Positions 1 through 4,647 of a DNA stretch of 5,317 nucleotides are shown here, piece after piece (position 1 is the first letter of the stretch; each line of letters opens with the position of its first letter). The notes beneath the pieces are model-generated. The model was given only the letters and a program-made list of their open reading frames with translations, ran no database searches and was not told the origin of the DNA. The position numbers were made by a program, and so were the translations under genes. The DNA comes from Ilumatobacteraceae bacterium (GTDB lineage Bacteria; Actinomycetota; Acidimicrobiia; Acidimicrobiales; Ilumatobacteraceae). Location: positions 1-5,317 of the forward strand of contig JAHRVJ010000005.1 in NCBI GenBank assembly GCA_019090765.1, in the 5' to 3' direction.

Positions 1-632
1 GCGCGGCGCCCAATCGCTCCGAGCCCTGCGGTGGTGAGCGCGGAGCCTTCGCTGAAATATGCGGCTGCGAGGCCGAGGCCCATCGCGAACCTGGCGGTGG
101 TGAAGATTGACGGGAGTGCTGATGGCAGCCGCAGCCGCCAGAGGACCTCCCACGGTCGAGCGTTGACGCTGGCGAAAAGCTCGCGGGCAGCGGGGTCGGC
201 TGATTTCATCCCGCCGACGACTCCGAAGGTGAACACCGGAAAGGAGGTGAAGGAGACCATGAAGATGATCGAGGGGTCTCCGCCGTCCAACCACAGTACG
301 ACTGATGTGATGTAGGCGACCCACGGGGTGACGAGGATTAGTACCAGCACGGGCTGGGCGGCCTCTTCGATAAACCTCGATGAGGCCATTACCGCTCCGG
401 CCCCGATGGCGAGCACCAGCGCGATCGACAATCCGATCATCATGTGTCGTCCGGTCGTTAACGCGTTGTCCCAATAGAACGAAGGCGAATCTGCGAACTC
501 CGAGATGATCGCCGAGGGTGGGAGCAGCACGAAGCGCCGGATGTCGAATATTCGTACGAATACTTCCCAGCAGAGTCCGAAAACGATGATGCCGAAGACC
601 GGGGCCACGATTCGTCTGGCGCTGGAACTCAT
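1..632 (-). CDS. ABC importer permease, SsuC/TauC (NitT/TauT) type, C-terminus off the window
   Basis: Inner-membrane subunit that would form the substrate channel of the importer energised by the ATPase encoded just upstream. The visible part is 210 residues, read from ATG at 632; the family is usually about 250-280, so the last segment is missing. Hydrophobic stretches lie at about residues 8-26, 63-83, 94-115, 120-141 and 181-193. The cytoplasmic EAA loop, which docks on the ATPase, lies at about 148-174 and contains WRLRLPSALP, followed by a TTARFAMGLGLAAA helix and a Glu plus GLGAIG stretch typical of SsuC/TauC permeases. The usual Gly of the EAA loop (as in LGASRW) is Asn here (VNARPW, N157). 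The start overlaps the ATPase stop as ATGA, which indicates translational coupling. The substrate cannot be told from the permease; sulfonates, nitrate, taurine, thiamine-precursor pyrimidine or riboflavin-like compounds are all transported by relatives. The substrate-binding protein is not in the window and may lie beyond position 1. Confidence 0.93.
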   Translation of the reverse strand, partial: MSSSARRIVAPVFGIIVFGLCWEVFVRIFDIRRFVLLPPSAIISEFADSPSFYWDNALTTGRHMMIGLSIALVLAIGAGAVMASSRFIEEAAQPVLVLILVTPWVAYITSVVLWLDGGDPSIIFMVSFTSFPVFTFGVVGGMKSADPAARELFASVNARPWEVLWRLRLPSALPSIFTTARFAMGLGLAAAYFSEGSALTTAGLGAIGRR

Positions 633-1393
633 CGGTTCATGCCGCTACTCAATGAGGCCCGCAGGCTTGTTGTCAGGTGGAAGAAATCGTCGGTGTCTTC
701 AACCTCGGGGAGCCTCGGGTGGCGGAGCGGGATCGTCTTGTCTTCAACCAGCCGGCCCGGTCGTGCCGACATCACGGCCACTCGGTCGGAGAGGAATACT
801 GCTTCGGCAATGGAGTGAGTTACGAAAATCACAGTTGTGCCGAGTTGTTCGCACAGGCGACTGAGGATGTGGCGCATATCGGTGCGTGTCATCTCATCGA
901 GGGCCGCGAACGGTTCGTCCATCAGTAGCAGTTGGGCATCAAGGGCGAAGGCGCGCACCAGCCCGACGCGTTGCTGCATTCCACCCGACAGTTCGTGTGG
1001 GTACGCGCGGCGGAAGTCCCCCAAGCCAACCTCATCGAGCAGTTCGGCAACTGATGTCGTTGGAGAGGCTGGTGAGGCTCGGCGGTTGATGTCGAGTAGC
1101 AGTTCGGCGTTTGCTTCCACGGTGCGCCAGGGGAGGAGCGCTGGTGATTGCGGAATGAAGCCGATGTGCTTGTGGCGGCGTGCTTGCTGCGGAGTGTCGC
1201 CGCCGATAGATATCTCTCCCGCTGTCGGTTCAGCGAGTCCAGCAATCAGCCTCAGCAGCGTCGTCTTGCCGCATCCTGACGGGCCGAGCAGGGTAACGAT
1301 CTCGCCTTTGGCGACATCAAGCGTGATCGGGGCAAGTGCCTCGGTGTCTCCAAATGTCTTGGAGACACCACGGAGTTCGATGCGCGCCGACAC
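629..1393 (-). CDS. ABC importer ATP-binding protein, SsuB/TauB (NitT/TauT) type
   Basis: Cytoplasmic ATPase of 254 residues, the usual length for this family, which drives uptake through the neighbouring permease. All nucleotide-binding motifs are present in order: Walker A GPSGCGKTT (37-45), Q-loop at Q82 in GFIPQSPALLPWR, signature LSGGMQQR (135-142), Walker B LLLMDEP (155-161), D-loop ALDEMTR (165-171) and switch His in VTHS (H193). The PALLPWRTV segment after the Q-loop and the ARPGR stretch (210-214) are typical of the SsuB/TauB/NrtD group. The start is GTG; an in-frame TGA lies upstream near 1458 and no other usual start codon lies between, so this start is well constrained even though no good Shine-Dalgarno is visible. 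It is the first gene of a minus-strand operon transcribed away from rpsO; its 3' end overlaps the permease start by 4 nt. The protein looks intact; its substrate is unknown. Confidence 0.95.
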   Translation of the reverse strand: MSARIELRGVSKTFGDTEALAPITLDVAKGEIVTLLGPSGCGKTTLLRLIAGLAEPTAGEISIGGDTPQQARRHKHIGFIPQSPALLPWRTVEANAELLLDINRRASPASPTTSVAELLDEVGLGDFRRAYPHELSGGMQQRVGLVRAFALDAQLLLMDEPFAALDEMTRTDMRHILSRLCEQLGTTVIFVTHSIAEAVFLSDRVAVMSARPGRLVEDKTIPLRHPRLPEVEDTDDFFHLTTSLRASLSSGMNR

Positions 1394-1459
1394 GCGGGCG
1401 AGGCTACAGCGAGACTTGGGCGTGGGCTCAGCGAAGCAACAAAGCGAGCAACCTGGTCA

Positions 1460-1494
1460 GCGCCGTTGTCGGCGCGACCGGTGCGCCGTAGTAT
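1460..1494 (+). promoter_or_regulatory. Candidate rpsO promoter with overlapping GC-rich dyads in the divergent region
   Basis: A sigma70-like pair is visible: -35 TTGTCG (1466-1471) and -10 TAGTAT (1489-1494), with a 17-bp spacer. Each matches the consensus at 4 of 6 positions. Transcription would start near 1501 and give a leader of about 135 nt before rpsO. The spacer is filled by a dyad, GGCGC (1471-1475) and GCGCC (1483-1487). The left arm also pairs with an upstream element, GCGCCG (1460-1465) with CGGCGC (1470-1475), so the three arms overlap. This could be an operator acting on rpsO, on the divergent transporter operon, or on both. The matches are modest and GC-rich dyads arise easily by chance. 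No convincing minus-strand promoter for the transporter was found, although one must lie upstream of 1393. Confidence 0.4.
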
Positions 1495-1572
1495 TGCGGG
1501 GTCCGTTCGGGCTGGGTAAGCACTCGGCGCGGGCGTGATGCAGATGGCTTTCAACCGGAACCACTGCGACCT

Positions 1573-1618
1573 CCAACCTGCTGTATCGAAATCGACTCAT
1601 CGAGATCGAGATAGTTGG
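1573..1618 (+). promoter_or_regulatory. Possible folded leader of rpsO mRNA
   Basis: CCAAC (1573-1577) can pair with GTTGG (1614-1618). Inside lies a second stem, TCGACTC (1592-1598) with GAG-A-TCGA (1602-1609), which has one bulged A and a three-base loop ATC. The structure ends 6 nt before the GGAAGG ribosome binding site. S15 represses its own mRNA by binding leader RNA in several phyla, using unrelated folds, so a structured leader here would be expected. No known S15-binding motif is recognised, and the stems are short enough to be chance. Confidence 0.3.
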
Positions 1619-1624
1619 CCTACC

Positions 1625-1630
1625 GGAAGG
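1625..1630 (+). promoter_or_regulatory. Ribosome binding site of rpsO
   Basis: GGAAGG lies 6 nt before ATG 1637 and is a good purine-rich Shine-Dalgarno. It supports ATG 1637 over the in-frame upstream start at 1535, which would add 34 residues with no counterpart in S15. Confidence 0.8.
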
Positions 1631-1636
1631 CGACAC

Positions 1637-1894
1637 ATGCCAGACAAGACAGCGATCATCTCAAAGAACCAAACACACGAGGGCGACACGGGTTCTCCTG
1701 AAGTGCAGATTGCGCTTCTGACTGCCCGGATTACGCACCTCACTGGTCACCTCAAGGACCACAAGAAGGATCACCACAGCCGTCGTGGTCTGCTGATGCT
1801 GGTCGGCCGTCGCCGTCGCATGCTCGACTATGTGAAGTCGATCGACGTTGAGCGTTATCGCCAGATCATTGCTGATCAGGGCCTCCGCCGCTGA
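1637..1894 (+). CDS. rpsO: 30S ribosomal protein S15
   Basis: Primary rRNA-binding protein of the small subunit; it binds the central domain of 16S rRNA early in assembly and contacts 23S rRNA across the subunit bridge. The product is 85 residues against the usual 89; the difference is in the N-terminal arm, where MPDKTAIISKNQTHEGDTGS replaces the longer arm of E. coli or Streptomyces. The diagnostic core is complete: DTGSPEVQIALLTARI (17-32), HKKDHHSRRGLL (42-53, the rRNA-contacting loop), VGRRRRMLDYV (56-66) and the ending RYRQIIADQGLRR (73-85). The start is chosen from the GGAAGG site 6 nt upstream and the match to the family N-terminus. The gene is followed by a terminator-like hairpin and then pnp, the standard bacterial order. 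Control is probably autogenous through the leader, as known in other bacteria; that part is inference. Confidence 0.98.
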   Translation: MPDKTAIISKNQTHEGDTGSPEVQIALLTARITHLTGHLKDHKKDHHSRRGLLMLVGRRRRMLDYVKSIDVERYRQIIADQGLRR

Positions 1895-1900
1895 TTTGCC

Positions 1901-1919
1901 GGCCCGTTCGTGGGCCTTT
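1901..1919 (+). terminator. Terminator-like hairpin with UUCG loop after rpsO
   Basis: GGCCC (1901-1905) pairs with GGGCC (1912-1916). A G-U pair closes a TTCG tetraloop (1907-1910), and TTT follows. It starts 7 nt after the rpsO stop. The stem is stable but the T run is very short, so it may attenuate, or protect the rpsO 3' end, rather than stop all transcription. In E. coli the rpsO-pnp junction likewise has a leaky terminator followed by a processing hairpin. Confidence 0.6.
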
Positions 1920-1941
1920 GTACGCCACCTAGTTAGTTGCC

Positions 1942-1975
1942 TTGACGCCCGCGCGCGTCTCAAACGCGCTATGCT
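1942..1975 (+). promoter_or_regulatory. Candidate pnp promoter
   Basis: A -10-like TATGCT (1970-1975) matches TATAAT at 4 of 6 positions. A near-consensus -35, TTGACG (1942-1947), lies upstream, but the spacing is 22 bp, longer than the usual 16-19. The -10 may work alone, as often in Actinobacteria, or the pair may need an activator. Predicted transcription start is near 1982, giving a leader of about 180 nt. Placing it after the rpsO terminator suggests pnp is transcribed both by read-through and from its own promoter. Confidence 0.4.
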
Positions 1976-1983
1976 TGAAATCT

Positions 1984-2004
1984 GAGGTCGGAACGTCCGA
2001 CTTC
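1984..2004 (+). promoter_or_regulatory. Stem-loop at the predicted 5' end of the pnp transcript
   Basis: GAGGTCGG (1984-1991) pairs with CCGACTTC (1997-2004): eight pairs including one G-U, around the loop AACGT. There is no T run, so it is not a terminator. If transcription starts near 1982 it would form the first bases of the mRNA. In E. coli a stem-loop in the pnp leader is cut by RNase III and then used by PNPase to destabilise its own message; a similar role is possible here but not shown. Confidence 0.5.
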
Positions 2005-2110
2005 GCAACATGAGCGAACCGTTGTTGGTTGCCGGTTGCTGAATCCGAAATTTCGCCCGGAACGACCGCGCGGGAACTTGTTCGGACTTACCAACTGGGA
2101 ACCGACGCAT

Positions 2111-2154
2111 CGCTCCAGAGGTGCACTCCAAAGGTGGAGCGCACACGAAAGGAG
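2111..2154 (+). promoter_or_regulatory. Switch-like hairpin and Shine-Dalgarno in front of pnp
   Basis: GTGCACTCCA (2121-2130) pairs with TGGAGCGCAC (2135-2144) over ten positions with a single A-C mismatch, around the loop AAGG. The hairpin ends 5 nt before the Shine-Dalgarno AGGAG (2150-2154), which is itself 5 nt from the GTG start. A second element, CGCTCCA (2111-2117), is a perfect complement of TGGAGCG (2135-2141), and its GCTCC (2112-2116) also complements GGAGC (2151-2155) at the ribosome site. So 2111-2117 can either replace the 5' arm of the hairpin or hide the Shine-Dalgarno when the hairpin is formed. The pairings are visible directly; a switching role is inference. Confidence 0.5.
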
Positions 2155-2159
2155 CCCTT

Positions 2160-4616
2160 GTGGCTGAACCTATTGCCGTGTCCGGTCCCGTATCTGGGAC
2201 TGACAAGACACTCACCTTCGAAACGGGCAAGTTTGCCCCCCAGTCGATGGGTGCCGTTGTGGCATCAATCGGCGGTACGAAGGTACTGACTACTGCTAAT
2301 GCCGCCAAGAAGGTGCGCGAAGGCATGGATTTCTTCCCGCTAACAGTCGATGTCGAGGAGCGGGCGTACGCCGCTGGCAAGATCCCCGGCTCGTTCTTCC
2401 GTCGGGAAGGTCGTCCAACCGAAGACGCGATTCTCACCTGTCGTCTAACTGACCGTCCGCTGCGCCCGTCCTTCCCCAAGGGCTTCCGCAACGAGACTCA
2501 GGTTGTAACCACAGTGCTCGGTGCCGACCAGGAAAACCCGCACGACGTGCTCTCAATCAACGCCGCTTCTGCAGCCTTGATGATCTCTGGTATCCCCTTC
2601 GAGGGCCCGATCGGTTCGATTCGCATGGCGTACAGCGTCGACGGCGAGTGGATCCCACACCCGACCTTCGAAGAGGCTGAGGCCGGCACCTTCGACCTCG
2701 TCATCGCTGGTCGTGAGCTCGACAACGGCGATGTCGCCGTGATGATGGTCGAGGCCGGTGGATCTGAGAACGCCTTCTACTACTACGAAGACGGCGCCAA
2801 GAAGGTCACCGAGGACGTCCTCGCCGACGGCCTCGAAGCCTGCAAGGTATGGATCAAGGAATCGATCGCTCTGCAGCGCCAGCTCGTTGCTTCGGTGATC
2901 GCTACTCAAGGCCCAATCGAGATGATGTCGTGGACACCTGTCCTCGACTACACCGACGAGATCTTTGCAGCCGTCGAGAAGTCCGCCAGCGAGAAGCTTG
3001 CGCCGGCAATCTGCATCGCAGCCAAGGCCGAGCGCAACGAGGCCACCGATGCGGTTACCGCTGACACTCTCGCCGAGCTCTGCGGAACCAGCGACGCCCC
3101 CGGCGAGTTTGCCGGCCAGGAAAAGATGGTCCGCGAAGCAGTTCGTTCGCTGAGCAAGGTGCTGATGCGCCGCCGTGTCGTCAACGAAGGTGTCCGGATG
3201 GACGGCCGGGCCGCTGCTGATCTCCGGCCAGTCGCCGCTGAGACCGGCGTATTGCCGACCGCTCATGGTTCCGGCTTGTTCCAGCGTGGTGAGACTCAGG
3301 TGATGAACGTTCTGACCCTGGCAATGCCGCGGATGAACCAGATGATCGATTCGCTCTCGCCGAACAACGAGAAGCGCTACCTGCATCACTACAACATGCC
3401 TCCTTGGGCAAATGGTGAGACCGGGCGCGTTGGTTCGCCGAAGCGTCGAGAGATCGGCCACGGGGCACTAGCTGCTCGTGCAGTTCTGCCAGTCATCCCG
3501 AACCAGGAAGACTTCGCTTACACACTGCGCCTCGTTTCAGAAGTGATGTCGTCCAACGGCTCCACTTCGATGGCGTCGGTTTGCGCGTCGAGCCTTTCGC
3601 TGATGGACGCAGGTGTGCCCACCAAGGGCCACGTCTCGGGCATCGCCATGGGCCTCATCTACGAGGACGGCAAGTACATCACACTCACTGACATCCTTGG
3701 TTCCGAAGACGCCTTTGGCGACATGGACTTCAAGGTTGCCGGTACCGAAGATGCCATCACGGCGCTTCAGCTCGATACGAAGATCGACGGCATTCCCGCC
3801 GACGTGCTGACCGCCGCTCTGGCTCAGGCACGCGACGCTCGCCTCGAGATTCTCGAAGTGATGAACGCTTGTATCCCCGAGTCACGGTCCGAAGTGGCCG
3901 AGACCGCTCCGAAGATCACCACGATCTACATCCCGCTCGACAAGGTCGGCGAGGTAATCGGACCGAAGGGCAAGGTCATCAACACCATCCAGCAGGAAAC
4001 CGGAGCCGACATCGGCGTCGACGACGACGGTGCCCGCGGCATCGTCACCATCGGTGCTGTCGAGGCTTGGCGGATGGAGGAGGCCAAAGATGCCATCCTC
4101 GCGATTGTTGATCCTCCTAAGGCTGAGCTTGGCCAGGTCTACACGGGCCGAGTTGTCAACATCACCAAGTTCGGTGCATTCGTCAATATTCTTCCCGGCC
4201 GTGACGGTCTGGTTCACATCTCCAAGCTGGGTGGCGGCAAGCGGATCAATTCCGTTGAAGACGTCCTCTCGCTCGGTGAGGAGATTGAAGTTCGTGTCGA
4301 GGAGATCGACGACAAGGGCAAGGTCAGCCTGCTCCCAGCTGGTGACCCACCAGCAGCGAAAGAGTCATCAGATGACTCGTCGTCGAGCAGCCGTGACGAT
4401 CGCCCGGCACGCGCTCCCCGCGAGGAGCGCTCGTCGAAGTCCGACAATGACCGCAAGAGTGGCAACGGCGGAAACGACAGCGACATCGTCGAGGTCAGCT
4501 TCGAAGACGGCTTCGACGCCGAACTCGCTGGTGAGCTTGGCGATCTCGGACCCAAGTCCGAGCGCAGTGGCGGAGGCCGCAACGGTGGTGGCGGCGGCCG
4601 TCGTCGGCATCGCTGA
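2160..4616 (+). CDS. pnp: Polyribonucleotide nucleotidyltransferase (PNPase)
   Basis: Trimeric 3'-to-5' phosphorolytic exoribonuclease that degrades RNA to nucleoside diphosphates and can also add tails; central to mRNA decay. The product is 818 residues from GTG 2160, chosen because AGGAG lies 5 nt upstream; an in-frame GTG at 2121 has no ribosome site and lies in a hairpin. First RNase PH-like domain about 12-145, with FFRREGRP (79-86) and DRPLRPSFPKGF (98-109). Second, active domain about 340-560: MDGR (347-350), HGSGLFQRGETQ (369-380), SSNGSTSMAS (464-473, phosphate binding) and GDMDFKVAGT (520-529). By alignment to E. coli, D517, D523 and K525 are the catalytic residues. KH domain about 585-650 with the IGPKGK loop (600-605); S1 domain about 658-726. 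A disordered Ser/Asp/Arg-rich tail (727-818) ends in a Gly/Arg-rich RNA-binding-like segment, with an acidic motif at 780-797. All catalytic features are intact. Confidence 0.98.
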   Translation: MAEPIAVSGPVSGTDKTLTFETGKFAPQSMGAVVASIGGTKVLTTANAAKKVREGMDFFPLTVDVEERAYAAGKIPGSFFRREGRPTEDAILTCRLTDRPLRPSFPKGFRNETQVVTTVLGADQENPHDVLSINAASAALMISGIPFEGPIGSIRMAYSVDGEWIPHPTFEEAEAGTFDLVIAGRELDNGDVAVMMVEAGGSENAFYYYEDGAKKVTEDVLADGLEACKVWIKESIALQRQLVASVIATQGPIEMMSWTPVLDYTDEIFAAVEKSASEKLAPAICIAAKAERNEATDAVTADTLAELCGTSDAPGEFAGQEKMVREAVRSLSKVLMRRRVVNEGVRMDGRAAADLRPVAAETGVLPTAHGSGLFQRGETQVMNVLTLAMPRMNQMIDSLSPNNEKRYLHHYNMPPWANGETGRVGSPKRREIGHGALAARAVLPVIPNQEDFAYTLRLVSEVMSSNGSTSMASVCASSLSLMDAGVPTKGHVSGIAMGLIYEDGKYITLTDILGSEDAFGDMDFKVAGTEDAITALQLDTKIDGIPADVLTAALAQARDARLEILEVMNACIPESRSEVAETAPKITTIYIPLDKVGEVIGPKGKVINTIQQETGADIGVDDDGARGIVTIGAVEAWRMEEAKDAILAIVDPPKAELGQVYTGRVVNITKFGAFVNILPGRDGLVHISKLGGGKRINSVEDVLSLGEEIEVRVEEIDDKGKVSLLPAGDPPAAKESSDDSSSSSRDDRPARAPREERSSKSDNDRKSGNGGNDSDIVEVSFEDGFDAELAGELGDLGPKSERSGGGRNGGGGGRRRHR

Positions 4617-4647
4617 GTAGCTACGGCTGATCGGTCAGACTGATCAA

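Larger units (their letters stand above)
1394..1636. other. Divergent intergenic region between the ABC operon and rpsO
   Basis: This 243-nt stretch separates the start of the minus-strand ATPase from the start of rpsO and must hold control signals for both. It contains the candidate rpsO promoter and dyads (1460-1494), the rpsO leader fold (1573-1618) and the rpsO ribosome binding site (1625-1630). ACCGGAA occurs twice, at 1554-1560 and 1622-1628, the second copy overlapping the Shine-Dalgarno. Open frames crossing the region show no recognisable protein and look like shadows of the ATPase gene. No tRNA or known riboswitch was recognised. Confidence 0.6.

Noticed and set aside
837..1538. 233-codon plus-strand open frame opposite the ABC ATPase
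   Set aside because: Ser/Arg-rich shadow translation of the ATPase gene, whose motifs are all intact on the other strand.
1491..1545. Resemblance to the 3' half of a thiamine-pyrophosphate riboswitch (GGGTAA followed by GGCG and GGG)
   Set aside because: The CTGAGA element and the paired arms are missing and the spacing is too short; chance similarity in GC-rich DNA.
1510..1570. Possible tRNA remnant (D-loop-like GCTGGGTAAGC)
   Set aside because: No acceptor stem, no anticodon arm and no TTC-type B box in the right place.
2121..2159. Longer pnp start at GTG 2121
   Set aside because: There is no Shine-Dalgarno before it, it sits at the base of a strong hairpin, and the added residues have no family counterpart. 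GTG 2160 has AGGAG 5 nt upstream.
1661..2491. 276-codon minus-strand open frame spanning rpsO, the intergenic region and the start of pnp
   Set aside because: It overlaps two certain genes antisense and its translation is low in recognisable structure.
2553..3461. 302-codon open frame on the minus strand inside pnp
   Set aside because: It lies antisense to the conserved catalytic part of PNPase, has no recognisable domain and no ribosome site; long antisense frames are expected opposite GC-rich genes.
4617..4647. CTGATC repeats and short dyad between pnp and dapB as a terminator or operator
   Set aside because: The stems are only about five pairs with no T run; too weak to annotate separately.
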